DNA of 64,000 nucleotides from Pseudomonas paracarnis (GTDB taxonomy: Bacteria > Pseudomonadota > Gammaproteobacteria > Pseudomonadales > Pseudomonadaceae), in the NCBI RefSeq assembly GCF_904063055.1, contig NZ_CAJFCN010000001.1:248001-312000 (forward strand), given 5' to 3'. The position numbers were made by a program, and so were the translations under genes. Positions 9,501 through 18,917 of the stretch are shown here, piece after piece; positions within the stretch are counted from its first letter, which is position 1, and each line of letters begins with the position of its first letter. The notes beneath the pieces were generated by a model. That model saw only the letters and a list, made by a program, of their open reading frames with translations, was not told where the DNA came from and did not search any database.

Positions 9501-10457
9501 TTATTTGCGCGCGATGATCACCGCCCGCATCGGTGCCGGCAGCCCTTCAATGGTCTTGCTGTGATCCTCAGGGTCCAGGAAATCACTCAGCGACTGATAC
9601 TTCATCCACTGCGTTCCACGCTGCTCCTCAACCGTGGTCACGCTCACATCCACGCACCGCACGTCACTGAACCCGGCCCGGCGCAGCCACAGCATCAACG
9701 CCGGCACCGACGGCAAGAACCACACGTTGCGCATCTGGGCGTAACGGTCTTCTGGCACCAGCACTTGTTGTTGGTCGCCTTCCACCACCAATGTTTCCAA
9801 TACCAGCTCGCCGCCCTTGACCAGGGTGTCCTTCAACGCCAGTAAATGTTCGATGGGCGAGCGGCGGTGGTAGAACACGCCCATGGAAAATACCGTGTCA
9901 AAGCCTTCCAGGTTCGCCGGCAAGTCTTCGAACGGGAACGGCAGGTGCCAGGCCTTGGGCTCGGACAAGTAGCGCTGCACTGCCTGGAACTGGCAGAAGA
10001 ACAGCCAGTTGGGGTCCACGCCAATCACGCTGTCGGCCCCGGCGCCGAGCATGCGCCACATGTAGTAGCCGTTGCCGCAGCCCACGTCGAGGATGCGCTT
10101 GCCTTTGAGGTTCAGGTGCGGCGCGACCCGCGACCACTTCCAGTCCGAACGCCACTCGGTGTCCACATGCACGCCGAACAGATGGAACGGGCCTTTGCGC
10201 CAGGGGCTCAGGCCCATCAGCGCCGTGTGCATCTGTTCGCGGGTGGCGTCGTCGCAATCGGTGTCCAGCACCAGGCCGTTGAGCAAATCTACGCTGTTGG
10301 GCTGGATCTTCGGCAGTGCATCCAAGGCGCTCTGCCAGCGCTCCAGGTCGCCATGGCCTTTTTCCATCTTGCTATCGAGCTGCGCTTGCAGGCCCTGGGC
10401 CCACACGGCCAGGGGAGTGCCGACCAGATGGCGGGCGAGGGGGGACAAATCAATCAT
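9501..10457 (-). CDS. cmoB: tRNA U34 carboxymethyltransferase CmoB
   Basis: CmoB transfers a carboxymethyl group from carboxy-S-adenosylmethionine to 5-hydroxyuridine 34, giving cmo5U in wobble-reading tRNAs. The 318-residue protein has the methyltransferase nucleotide-binding motif [16 protein letters not shown] and the family motif [12 protein letters not shown] in front of it. [15 protein letters not shown] is the usual post-I motif. Its ATG overlaps the cmoA stop by 4 bases, so the substrate-making and substrate-using enzymes are translationally coupled. Confidence 0.96.
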   Translation of the reverse strand: MIDLSPLARHLVGTPLAVWAQGLQAQLDSKMEKGHGDLERWQSALDALPKIQPNSVDLLNGLVLDTDCDDATREQMHTALMGLSPWRKGPFHLFGVHVDTEWRSDWKWSRVAPHLNLKGKRILDVGCGNGYYMWRMLGAGADSVIGVDPNWLFFCQFQAVQRYLSEPKAWHLPFPFEDLPANLEGFDTVFSMGVFYHRRSPIEHLLALKDTLVKGGELVLETLVVEGDQQQVLVPEDRYAQMRNVWFLPSVPALMLWLRRAGFSDVRCVDVSVTTVEEQRGTQWMKYQSLSDFLDPEDHSKTIEGLPAPMRAVIIARK

Positions 10458-11197
10458 GGCAAGGCAATCAACGAGGCAAAGTTAAGACACTGGAACCACG
10501 GCACGACTTTCGAGAACCCGGCCGCCAGCAGGCGTTCGCGGTGTTCTTCGAGGCTGTCGGGCTTCATGACGTTTTCGATGGCGCTGCGCTTCTGGGCGAT
10601 TTCCAGTTCGCTGTAGCCGTTGGCGCGTTTGAAGGCGATATGCAGGTCGGTCAGCAGCGCGTGCTCTTCAACATCGTTAAAGCGCAGCTTTTCCGAGAGG
10701 ATCAACGCCCCGCCCGGCAGCAGCGCCTGGCGAATGCGCCCCAGCAACGCCAGGCGCTCCTGGGGGGCGATAAATTGCAGGGTGAAGTTCAGGGCCACCA
10801 CCGAGGCGGGCTTGAATTGCAGGGCGAGGATGTCGCCCTCGATCACCTCCACCGGCAGCAACTCCTGGAACATCGAGTCTTGGCCATTGAGGTATTCGCG
10901 GCAGCGCTCGACCATCGCGGCGGAGTTATCCACGGCGATCACCCGGCAACCCTCGGTGCGTACATGGCGACGCAGGGCTTGGGTCACGGCGCCCAGGGAA
11001 GAGCCCAGGTCATACAGCACGCTACCCGGTTGGGCAAATTGCGCGGCCAGCACGCCGAGGTTTTCGACGATGGTGGGGTAGCCCGGCACCGAGCGCTTGA
11101 TCATGTCCGGGAACACCCGCACCACATCCTCGTTAAAGGCGAAGTCCGGCACCTGGGGCAGGGGCTGGGCGAATAGGCGATCGGGTTCTTTGCTCAC
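10454..11197 (-). CDS. cmoA: Carboxy-S-adenosyl-L-methionine synthase CmoA
   Basis: CmoA makes carboxy-SAM from SAM and prephenate for use by CmoB. The 247 residues are of family length. Seen: [20 protein letters not shown] near the N-terminus, the SAM site [32 protein letters not shown] and NFTLQFI. It is the upstream gene of the cmoA-cmoB pair and lies 36 bases after the lysoplasmalogenase-like gene, so a longer minus-strand transcript from the Icp gene is possible. Confidence 0.96.
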   Translation of the reverse strand: MSKEPDRLFAQPLPQVPDFAFNEDVVRVFPDMIKRSVPGYPTIVENLGVLAAQFAQPGSVLYDLGSSLGAVTQALRRHVRTEGCRVIAVDNSAAMVERCREYLNGQDSMFQELLPVEVIEGDILALQFKPASVVALNFTLQFIAPQERLALLGRIRQALLPGGALILSEKLRFNDVEEHALLTDLHIAFKRANGYSELEIAQKRSAIENVMKPDSLEEHRERLLAAGFSKVVPWFQCLNFASLIALP

Positions 11198-11233
11198 GGC
11201 TGTTCCGGCGACGATGGGGGAAAGGCCGGCATT

Positions 11234-11890
11234 TTAGCCAAGTTGCTCCTCGGATGCGCGGGTTGTCTGATGGAAAGCCGAGGCGGTGATGCCCCACTGC
11301 CCGAGCCAGTAGGTGGTGATCAGCAAATACGGCGCTGCCTCGAACGCCAGCACAAACCGGTTGATGCCGATCAGCGCGTCGGAAACCACAAACGACACCG
11401 CACCCACCGCCGCCAGCCACGCTGAACGTTTGGGCACCTCGCTGCCCAGTCGTGCCAACGCACGCCAGAGCATGGCGCTGATCACCAGCGCGTAAACCAC
11501 CACCGGTATCAGCAGTTCACCGAGGCCGTGGGAGATCAGGATGCTCAGCAAGATTGCGCCTACGCCGAGGGCCAGCACCAGCGGCAGCAGCGCCAAGCGC
11601 CGACAGTCACTGAAATAAGCTTTGAGATAAGCCAAATGCGCGAACAGAAACGCGCCCAGGCCAAAGATAAACAGGTCGCCTGGCCAGGCAAGTAACACGT
11701 CGCCCACCACGGAAAAAATCAACCCCAGGCTGATCCAGCGTCGATACTCGGTGGGCGGCGCGTCATGCAGCCAACCCAGCAGCGCCAGCACCGGCAGCGG
11801 CTTGACCAGCAGGCACAGCAGCGTTGCATGGGTCGCCAGGCCGTAGACAAAGGTGCCGGCGCCCATCAAGGCAAGGATCAGCCAGGGCAT
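11234..11890 (-). CDS. YhhN-family membrane protein (lysoplasmalogenase-like)
   Basis: The 218-residue polytopic protein has about eight hydrophobic segments. It carries YhhN/TMEM86 motifs: KPLPVLALL in the first third, SVVGDVLLAWP, FLFAHLAYL and a C-terminal FVVSDALIGINRF with GQWGI. Characterised family members hydrolyse the vinyl-ether bond of lysoplasmalogens; the substrate in a pseudomonad, which lacks plasmalogens, is unclear. Its ATG lies one base after the stop of the inhibitor gene, indicating translational coupling with it. Confidence 0.85.
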   Translation of the reverse strand: MPWLILALMGAGTFVYGLATHATLLCLLVKPLPVLALLGWLHDAPPTEYRRWISLGLIFSVVGDVLLAWPGDLFIFGLGAFLFAHLAYLKAYFSDCRRLALLPLVLALGVGAILLSILISHGLGELLIPVVVYALVISAMLWRALARLGSEVPKRSAWLAAVGAVSFVVSDALIGINRFVLAFEAAPYLLITTYWLGQWGITASAFHQTTRASEEQLG

Positions 11891-11891
11891 A

Positions 11892-12281
11892 TCAGTTCAC
11901 CGTAATGGCGCAGTCAAAGGTTTCGACAGGTTCGGCCTCTGGCTCCCAGGGTTGCTGGGATGTCAGGCGCAAACGCCCTTGCCCTGCGGCAAACGCCTGG
12001 AAGCGCCAGGTGGACTGGCCGCCCCCGCCGATCACGCCGGACTCGGTGCTGCTGTAGACCTCAGGGCTCAAGGCGCGCAACACGCCGCCCGCGGAGTCCT
12101 GGATGGCCCAGCGGTAACCGGTGGTGGGGTTGCTGGGCAGGGTGAGGATCAGGTTTTGCCCGTTTTTAAGCTGGAGCGGGCAGGCGCTCTGGTTGTCCAC
12201 GCTGACGTTTTGCTTGGGGGCACTGGCGCATGCGGCCAGCAGGGCAAGGCTCAAGGGGAGAAACAGGCGGGCAGCGGTCAT
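11892..12281 (-). CDS. Chagasin-type cysteine peptidase inhibitor lipoprotein (Icp-like)
   Basis: The 129-residue protein starts with a lipoprotein signal: a hydrophobic run and lipobox LLAAC with Cys18, with Ala at +2, which predicts the outer membrane. The mature part is an I42/chagasin fold: the loop motif NPTTGYRW, a Gly-rich loop GVIGGGGQSTWRF and the third loop QPWEP are the three inhibitory loops of the family. P. aeruginosa has a homologue (icp, PA0778) at the same relative place next to a second Lon gene. The target peptidase is not in the window. Confidence 0.85.
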   Translation of the reverse strand: MTAARLFLPLSLALLAACASAPKQNVSVDNQSACPLQLKNGQNLILTLPSNPTTGYRWAIQDSAGGVLRALSPEVYSSTESGVIGGGGQSTWRFQAFAAGQGRLRLTSQQPWEPEAEPVETFDCAITVN

Positions 12282-12364
12282 GAAGGCTCCGTTAATACAC
12301 GACGAAGGGGGAGCATAACCGAAGATGAGACAAGGTGTGACAAGGTGGGTTTTTGCGTTGGCCG

Positions 12365-12468
12365 ATCGTTCCCACGCTCTGCGTGGGAACGTTGCCTTGG
12401 ACGCTCCGCGTCCGCTTTGTGACGCGGAGCGTCACGGGACGTATTCCCACGCAGAGCGTGGGAATGAT
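12365..12468. repeat. Pseudomonas multi-hairpin intergenic repeat
   Basis: Outer arms ATCGTTCCCACGCTCTGCGT and the inverted ATTCCCACGCAGAGCGTGGG are each self-complementary and also pair with each other. Between them lie two more small hairpins, GGACGCTCCGCGTCC (12399-12413) and GACGCGGAGCGTC (12421-12433). It sits downstream of lon on the minus strand and may act as a terminator or 3'-end stabiliser. It is a different family from the REP doublets. Confidence 0.85.
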
Positions 12469-12484
12469 CAGGTCTGGATATTTA

Positions 12485-14905
12485 TCAGAAGAGCACCTTC
12501 GCCACATCCGCAAACCGCTTGGCAAAGTGCACCGTCATCCCTTCCTTCAAATAATCCGGCAACTCTTCAAAGCTGCCACGGTTGGGCTCCGGCAAGATCA
12601 ACTCGTGAATCTTCTGGCGCCGCGCCGCGATCACCTTCTCGCGCACCCCGCCAATCGGCAGTACATGCCCGGTCAAAGTCAGTTCGCCGGTCATCGCCAC
12701 GCCTTTTTTCGGCGGTTGGTTGCGGGCCAGGGACAGCAACGCACTGGCCATGGTCACGCCGGCACTCGGGCCGTCTTTCGGCGTGGCGCCTTCCGGCACG
12801 TGCAAGTGCACGAAGGCCTCGTCGAAGAATTTCGCATCGCCGCCAAACGACTTCAGGTTGGAACTGATGTAGCTGTAGGCGATTTCGGCGGACTCTTTCA
12901 TCACTTCACCCAACTGCCCGGTGAGCTTGAAGCCGCGATTGAGCGTGTGGATGCGCGTCGCTTCGATCGGCAAGGTGGCGCCGCCCATGCTGGTCCACGC
13001 CAGGCCGGTAATCACGCCGGTGCCGGACAGCACTTGCTCATTACGGAATACCGGCATGCCCAGGGAGCTTTCCAGGTCCTTGTTGCCGATCTTGATCACC
13101 GACTCCGGTTCATCCAGCAGCTTGACCACCGCCTTGCGCACCAGCTTGCCCAGTTGCTTCTCCAGTTGGCGCACGCCGGCTTCCCGAGCATAACCATCGA
13201 TCAATGCGCGCAGGGCGCCGTCGGTGATGGTCAGGCTGTTTTTGGCCACGCCGGCTTTTTCCAACTGCTTGGGCCACAGGTGGCGCTTGGCGATGGCGAC
13301 TTTTTCTTCGGTGATATAGCCCGACAGGCGAATTACTTCCATGCGGTCCAGCAACGGGCCCGGGATCGAGTCCAGGGTGTTGGCGGTGCACACAAACAGC
13401 ACTTTGGACAGGTCCAGGCGCAGGTCCAGGTAGTGGTCGAGGAATTCGACGTTCTGCTCCGGGTCCAGGGTTTCCAGCAGCGCCGACGCCGGGTCGCCCT
13501 GGAAGCTCTGGCCCATCTTGTCGATCTCGTCGAGCATGATCACCGGGTTCATCACTTCCACGTCTTTCAGCGCCTGCACCAGCTTGCCGGGCAGGGCGCC
13601 GATGTAGGTGCGCCGGTGGCCCTTGATCTCGGCCTCGTCGCGCATGCCGCCGACACTGAAGCGATAGAACGGCCGCCCCAGGGATTCGGCGATGGACTTG
13701 CCCACACTCGTCTTGCCCACGCCGGGCGGGCCCACCAGCAACACGATGGAACCGGCGACTTCGCCTTTGTAGGCGCCCACGGCGAGGAATTCGAGGATGC
13801 GGCTCTTGATGTCATCCAGGCCCGCATGGTGCTTGTCGAGCACTTTGCGCGCGTGCTTGAGGTCGAGTTTGTCTTCACCGTATACGCCCCACGGCACCGA
13901 GGTGGCCCAGTCCAGGTAGTTGCGTGTGACGGCGTATTCCGGCGAACCGGTTTCCAGGATCGACAGTTTGTTCAGTTCTTCATCAATGCGTTTTTTCGCT
14001 TGCGCCGGCAGCACCTTGCCTTGCAGGCGCTGTTCGAACTGTTCGACATCGGCGCTGCGATCGTCCTTGGTCAGGCCCAGTTCCTGCTGGATGACCTTGA
14101 GTTGTTCCTTGAGGAAGAACTCACGCTGGTGCTCGCCGATCTTGCGGTTTACCTCGGCGGAGAGCTCTTTTTGCAGACGCGCGACTTCTACCTCTTTGCG
14201 CAGCATCGGCAGCACTTTTTCCATGCGTTTGAGCATGGGCACGCAGTCCAGCACTTCCTGCAGTTCAGTACCTGTCGCCGAGGTGAGTGCGGCGGCAAAG
14301 TCGGTGAGCGGCGACGGGTCGTTGGGGCTGAAGCGGTTGAGGTAGTTCTTCAACTCTTCGCTGTACAGCGGGTTGAGGGGCAGCAGTTCCTTGATCGCAT
14401 TGATCAGCGCCATGCCGTAGGCCTTGACCTCATCGGTCGGCTCGCTGGGCTGGTGCGGGTATTCGACTTCCACCAGGTACGGTGGGCGGTGGTGCTTGAG
14501 CCAGGTCTTGATGCGCACGCGGGTCAGGCCCTGGGCGACGAACTGCAGCTTGCCGTTCTCGCGGCTGGCGTGGTGCACCTTCACCAGGGTGCCGTACAAC
14601 GGCAGGGCGGAGGTGTCGAAGTGGCGTGGGTCTTCGGGCGGCGTGTCCATGAAAAACAGCGCAAGGGAGTGGTGGTCGGATTTGCTCACCAACTCCAGGG
14701 TTTCGGCCCAGGGCTCTTCATTGACGATCACCGGCAACACTTGGGCCGGGAAAAACGGCCGATTGTGGATCGGGATGATGAAGACCTTGTCCGGCAGGTT
14801 TTGCCCAGGCAGGGCCAGGCCAGTATTGGACGAGGGGGCTTCAGCGTTTTCGGGGTCGGCGTAATCGTTGAGGTCGTAATCTGGAAATTCTTGCTGGTCG
14901 CTCAT
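12485..14905 (-). CDS. ATP-dependent Lon-family protease (AsrA-type second Lon)
   Basis: The 806-residue protein is a full LonA: N-terminal substrate domain (to about residue 300), coiled part, AAA+ module with Walker A GPPGVGKTSVGKS, Walker B VIMLDEIDKMG, and a C-terminal protease domain with catalytic Ser714 (DGPSAGVTMAS) and Lys757 (GVREKVIAARR). The spacing of 43 residues is canonical. Pseudomonads carry a main lon next to clpX; this copy, beside icp, corresponds in context to P. aeruginosa PA0779 (asrA), linked to heat shock and aminoglycoside response. The acidic N-terminal extension (DYDLNDYADPENAE) is typical of this copy. Confidence 0.93.
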   Translation of the reverse strand: MSDQQEFPDYDLNDYADPENAEAPSSNTGLALPGQNLPDKVFIIPIHNRPFFPAQVLPVIVNEEPWAETLELVSKSDHHSLALFFMDTPPEDPRHFDTSALPLYGTLVKVHHASRENGKLQFVAQGLTRVRIKTWLKHHRPPYLVEVEYPHQPSEPTDEVKAYGMALINAIKELLPLNPLYSEELKNYLNRFSPNDPSPLTDFAAALTSATGTELQEVLDCVPMLKRMEKVLPMLRKEVEVARLQKELSAEVNRKIGEHQREFFLKEQLKVIQQELGLTKDDRSADVEQFEQRLQGKVLPAQAKKRIDEELNKLSILETGSPEYAVTRNYLDWATSVPWGVYGEDKLDLKHARKVLDKHHAGLDDIKSRILEFLAVGAYKGEVAGSIVLLVGPPGVGKTSVGKSIAESLGRPFYRFSVGGMRDEAEIKGHRRTYIGALPGKLVQALKDVEVMNPVIMLDEIDKMGQSFQGDPASALLETLDPEQNVEFLDHYLDLRLDLSKVLFVCTANTLDSIPGPLLDRMEVIRLSGYITEEKVAIAKRHLWPKQLEKAGVAKNSLTITDGALRALIDGYAREAGVRQLEKQLGKLVRKAVVKLLDEPESVIKIGNKDLESSLGMPVFRNEQVLSGTGVITGLAWTSMGGATLPIEATRIHTLNRGFKLTGQLGEVMKESAEIAYSYISSNLKSFGGDAKFFDEAFVHLHVPEGATPKDGPSAGVTMASALLSLARNQPPKKGVAMTGELTLTGHVLPIGGVREKVIAARRQKIHELILPEPNRGSFEELPDYLKEGMTVHFAKRFADVAKVLF

Positions 14906-15039
14906 GGGGCACCTGCATCAGTAAGTATGCAGGTTAGATGGGGCGGGGTTGCGGTGGTTTCAATGGGGCGGCGTCGTTAGCAACAATTTGCATGAAATAA
15001 CGGGGGAAGCGCGGAGTGGGGGGGCATGCAAGGGGTGAA

Positions 15040-15065
15040 TGCCCCGTCTCGCGGGAGACGGGGCA
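15040..15065 (-). terminator. Strong hairpin between the giant propeller gene and lon
   Basis: An 11-bp perfect stem, TGCCCCGTCTC / GAGACGGGGCA, with a 4-base loop lies just after the stop of the upstream minus-strand gene. No T-run follows, so factor-independent termination is uncertain. Confidence 0.55.
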
Positions 15066-15078
15066 TCTTGGCAAGTGT

Positions 15079-18000
15079 TTAGACGCTTACTACGGCTACG
15101 GTATTGTTGCCGAAATTGCAGACGAACAAGTACCTGCCATCCTCGCTGCAAGCCAGGCCGGTGGGTTGGTTGAAACCAGGGATACTGCCAACCAGTTCCT
15201 CGGTGGTGGTGTCGATGATGCGGACGGTGTTACTGGCGTACTCCGTCACGTAGGCCAGCGGTTTGACTGGGTGGAAGGCGACGCCTCGTGGGGTTGCCAG
15301 CCCGGTCAGGGATTTGACGTAGGTAAGGCCATCGTTGTAGGTGTTGTAGATATCAACTTTTCCTAAGTTGGGAACACAGACAAATAGCCGTTCGAGGGTG
15401 GCGAACAGTGGGGAGTGGGCGAGGGCACTTGCGATTCCATTATTAGCGACCACGTGAGTGCGAGTGCGAGTGGTGATATTATATCGATGTGTTTGTTCAG
15501 TAACTGAATATAACGCAGTGCCTTGTGGGTTGGTTATTATAGCTCTGGAGCTATTTTGTGCGTGGAGATAAGTTTCGTTTCGTTCTGTTTGTGTATTCCA
15601 ATAGTAAATGGTAGTGGCGCCTAAATGCCCTATAAAGAGTCGCGATCCCCCTGGGTTTAAGCATATTGCTTGGGTAGGACCGCCAAGCCAATAAGGGTAG
15701 CGAAAAGTGAAATTACTAGTGTTTAGTATGGGAGTAGTTTGGGTATAGTGCGAGCCTTCAACCGAAAAATACAGGTTCGAGTTCGAAGGATGTAACGCCA
15801 AACCATGAATAACACTCCCAACCGTATTCACCGTCCGGGCCGTATTGTTCTCTAGATCAATCACCGAAATCGACGGCGTCCGTCCATTCGCCACACAAAC
15901 CTTTTTACCGTCCCGACTGGCCACGATATACGTCGGCCCATTCCCCACTTCAATCTCTCGCACAATCTCCCCCGGTGCCTTGCGCGTGCGGTAAGTCGCC
16001 TCATTAAAGTATATGGCTGTGTCCAGGCAGTTGGTCCCATCCAACGATATCCAACCTCGGATTCTGACCTGGCTGTTATCCGGCAACTCCCTCAAATAAT
16101 CGGCCGGTATCAAGTCCAGAGTACGCCCGGCACTGGCTTCTGCCGGGGTTATATCAATGGCACGCCGCAGCGGCAAGTCGGTCGTACTGAACAGGTCAAT
16201 GCCGACCGCAAGCCCGGCCCGGAAAAACGGCAAGGCGCGAATCTGTACCGAGTTCGCCTTGTTGGTATCGATCACCCCACCCGCGGCCGCAGGCACGCTC
16301 AGCAGATTAAGTGTCTGGTCAGAGAACTTATCCACTTCAACCGTGAGTCGTCTAGAGTCCGTCCTGATGTTGTCGCGCAGTACCTCGAAATAAACTTCAA
16401 ACGACTCCCCGACGTAAGCGCCAACAAAGTTACTCAGGTAAGAGAACGAAATGTAATCATGGCCAGCTTCTGGCTTGCCGGGTTTGCTGGGAATGGCGGG
16501 TGTACCCACCCCGTGTTTTCCGACTACACGCAGAGTGACAAGATCACTCTCCAGCATGGGGTACTTGACCCGGAACGTCGTGATGCGAGGAGAGGGCGTC
16601 CAGACATTCAGCGGGTCAAGCCGCATGATGCAAGACGACACCGGGGTGGCCTCCAGCAAGGTCGGACATTCGCTGAGCTGTAGCGCCGCCCCCACTTTGA
16701 CCACCAACGGCAGGGACTTTAGCGGGATGTCCGTAGGCAGTGTGCGGACCTCCCAGTGCAGCGCCATGCTTGCATCTTTGTTAGCCAGGACGATCGCGCG
16801 GGCAATGGTAAAGGGCAAGGCCGAGCCATACCACACGCTGGTCACCTTCAGCCATGCTGAGGTAATGCTGCCCCCCGGCTTACTGCCTGTCGCAACCATC
16901 CGTACCTCATCATTCAACCAGATGCTCGGGTGGGGATCCACGAACGCTTTGAGGTTGCCTTTGTTGATAAGCTCGTCAAATTGGTGGTCAGGCGGTGGAG
17001 CTTCAGGTGATCGTGGTGGAGGGAGTGAGATTGAAATATCACCGACCGGTACAGTCACCGATTGCGAGGGGTTTGCCGCATCGTTGTTGACTAGATAGTA
17101 GGCGGTGAAGGTGGAGCCCTCCAATGGCTCAAATGTGCGGTAGTCCAATAAGTAGTCAATATCGCCACCGCTGGAGATTTCGGTGAAGCGCTCGTACACG
17201 ATGTTGCCGTTGGCTGCTCTGCCTTCAATGATTAGGTCAACTTTGTCACTCAGAGGCAGTTCCGCGCCGGGTACGGTGATATGCACTGGGTTGGTATCAG
17301 GCAGCGTCCCCCCCACCAGGCCGTGTACCAGTGGCGCCGGGCGACGGTTATCGACCGGCGTGCCACGCACGCTGTAAATGGCAGCGTTAGAAGGTGTATT
17401 GGGCTGCCCTGCGCGAATCCGCTCATAGAAAGCCATTAAACGGCCTTCCGCCAGTTGTTTTACAAAGGGCAATGGCAACGGAATGGATACGCGAACCAGG
17501 TTTGGCTGCAGCACTTCATAAGATTCAGTGTGCTTAAGGCTTCCCGTATGAGTCAGCCCTAAATAGGTGACATGTATTTCATCGTTGACCTGCCACCCAT
17601 GATTTCTTAACGGTACCTCGAAGTTCAGGTCATTGGAGTGCGCGTCCTTATCGATGTATTCCTCGTCTGAAACAGGGTCGTATTCGGACTCGGTAACGTG
17701 ACCCTCTATCAGTTGCGGGTTGGTGCCCCCGCTCACCCTATTTTGTATGACCCTTGGGATGGAAAAACCGATGGATTGGTTTCCGGCCTTGTCCCTTACA
17801 TACCACTCAAGAATATTCGGCCCCGGTGTCACTTTCTGCCAGTCGCCGAAATTGATGGTCATAATGATGGGGGCGTTCCCGGAGGCTTCAAAATGGGTCA
17901 CCGTGTGAGTAACAAGCCAACCGCCAATACTCATATAGATCACATCACCTTCTTTGCGGTGGTGAACCTGATCCACTAACGGGTTCAGCGGGTAATTATC

Positions 18001-18621
18001 AACGATGACCCTGACGCCTTTTTGCGCATCCGCGGGATTCACGATGCCAAAGGCCTCAATGGTTGGATCTTCGAACGTAACGCGTGCCAGGTTTTCGTTG
18101 ATAATCGGCGTACTGGCCTGAGGGTCCAGCCCCCCGGGGGCTTTGGTATCCACCCAGATACTGAACGTTTTGGTCCTGTCAGTGGTTCCGCTTAGGCGTC
18201 TGACGAAAGCTTGTAGTGTGTTATGGGCCTGGTCGATAAACCTGACGCTCTCTATGGCCAACTTAACGTGTTTGTTTTGCTTTTCATCATCTTCTGTGAG
18301 GGTGTAGTGGGCCACTCGTATGCCGTTGAGCTCCAGATAGACGAAATCCCCCTCATCTTGTTGGGCCCACGCAAGGAGGATGCAAATCACCCCGAGGGCG
18401 TTGACCGTCAATGCGGCGTTGTTCAGTGCGCCGTCAGTGTTTGGGATGGAAGTAAGGTTGGGGATGATCAGCTCCAGATCGGAGAAGGGTATTTGGGTGC
18501 AGCCATTGGGAACAAGTGCATCGGGCAAGCGCCCGATGGAGTCCTGGCTACGTTTTTTGCGCGCTACCGCAGGCAGGCAGGCGAGGGGCGGGGGTAGGAT
18601 AGGCAGTTGATCGTAGGTCAC
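15079..18621 (-). CDS. Giant Ig-like repeat protein with C-terminal YncE/YVTN beta-propeller
   Basis: I chose GTG 18621 because GAGGTG lies 7 bases upstream; the frame also runs open to a TTG at 18636. The product is about 1180 residues. Residues from about 100 to 870 are beta-rich segments resembling bacterial Ig-like repeats (for example YVRDKAGNQSIGFSIPR, VPVGDISISLPPPRSPE). From about residue 885 a beta-propeller of YncE type appears, with blades such as VSDDG-like SRDGKKVCVANG, NTVRIIDTTTEELVGSI and a closing GNNTVAVVSV. No N-terminal signal peptide is obvious. The propeller coding part (about 15430-15780) is markedly AT-richer than the rest. Function unknown; a cell-surface or toxin-related binding role is possible. 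Confidence 0.75.
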   Translation of the reverse strand: MTYDQLPILPPPLACLPAVARKKRSQDSIGRLPDALVPNGCTQIPFSDLELIIPNLTSIPNTDGALNNAALTVNALGVICILLAWAQQDEGDFVYLELNGIRVAHYTLTEDDEKQNKHVKLAIESVRFIDQAHNTLQAFVRRLSGTTDRTKTFSIWVDTKAPGGLDPQASTPIINENLARVTFEDPTIEAFGIVNPADAQKGVRVIVDNYPLNPLVDQVHHRKEGDVIYMSIGGWLVTHTVTHFEASGNAPIIMTINFGDWQKVTPGPNILEWYVRDKAGNQSIGFSIPRVIQNRVSGGTNPQLIEGHVTESEYDPVSDEEYIDKDAHSNDLNFEVPLRNHGWQVNDEIHVTYLGLTHTGSLKHTESYEVLQPNLVRVSIPLPLPFVKQLAEGRLMAFYERIRAGQPNTPSNAAIYSVRGTPVDNRRPAPLVHGLVGGTLPDTNPVHITVPGAELPLSDKVDLIIEGRAANGNIVYERFTEISSGGDIDYLLDYRTFEPLEGSTFTAYYLVNNDAANPSQSVTVPVGDISISLPPPRSPEAPPPDHQFDELINKGNLKAFVDPHPSIWLNDEVRMVATGSKPGGSITSAWLKVTSVWYGSALPFTIARAIVLANKDASMALHWEVRTLPTDIPLKSLPLVVKVGAALQLSECPTLLEATPVSSCIMRLDPLNVWTPSPRITTFRVKYPMLESDLVTLRVVGKHGVGTPAIPSKPGKPEAGHDYISFSYLSNFVGAYVGESFEVYFEVLRDNIRTDSRRLTVEVDKFSDQTLNLLSVPAAAGGVIDTNKANSVQIRALPFFRAGLAVGIDLFSTTDLPLRRAIDITPAEASAGRTLDLIPADYLRELPDNSQVRIRGWISLDGTNCLDTAIYFNEATYRTRKAPGEIVREIEVGNGPTYIVASRDGKKVCVANGRTPSISVIDLENNTARTVNTVGSVIHGLALHPSNSNLYFSVEGSHYTQTTPILNTSNFTFRYPYWLGGPTQAICLNPGGSRLFIGHLGATTIYYWNTQTERNETYLHAQNSSRAIITNPQGTALYSVTEQTHRYNITTRTRTHVVANNGIASALAHSPLFATLERLFVCVPNLGKVDIYNTYNDGLTYVKSLTGLATPRGVAFHPVKPLAYVTEYASNTVRIIDTTTEELVGSIPGFNQPTGLACSEDGRYLFVCNFGNNTVAVVSV

Positions 18622-18917
18622 GGTTGAACACCTCAATAAATGTAAGCAAGACGCGACCCAGGATCCTCCTTAGGTCGAGTGGCTCCTTATTCAGGGCGCT
18701 TACGACGCAGGTTGCCTAGCTGTGAGAAATGACAGTGCCGACGAGCGGCGAGGCATGGCTATGCTTATATTTATGTTGTTTTTGTCAAAAATATGACTAC
18801 GAAATCCTTGTGTTTATTGGGTTTACTTATCCTCAGTCCCAGCTAACCTGCCTAAATAAAATAATCCATTAAAAAGGATGTTTTTTTGACGCCGGTTAGC
18901 AGTCGGCAGGGACGCGT
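18622..18917. other. Divergent intergenic region, no gene seen
   Basis: This gap between two divergent genes is AT-rich, especially 18765-18895. It must hold promoters for the giant propeller gene and the EAL-domain gene. GAGGTG at about 18629-18634 (minus strand) is the ribosome site of the former. I see no confident promoter or operator. Confidence 0.5.

Noticed and set aside
12353..14980. 875-residue open frame on the plus strand opposite lon
   Set aside because: It is the antisense shadow of a well-conserved Lon gene, has a low-complexity, His/Gln/Val-rich composition and no recognisable domain.
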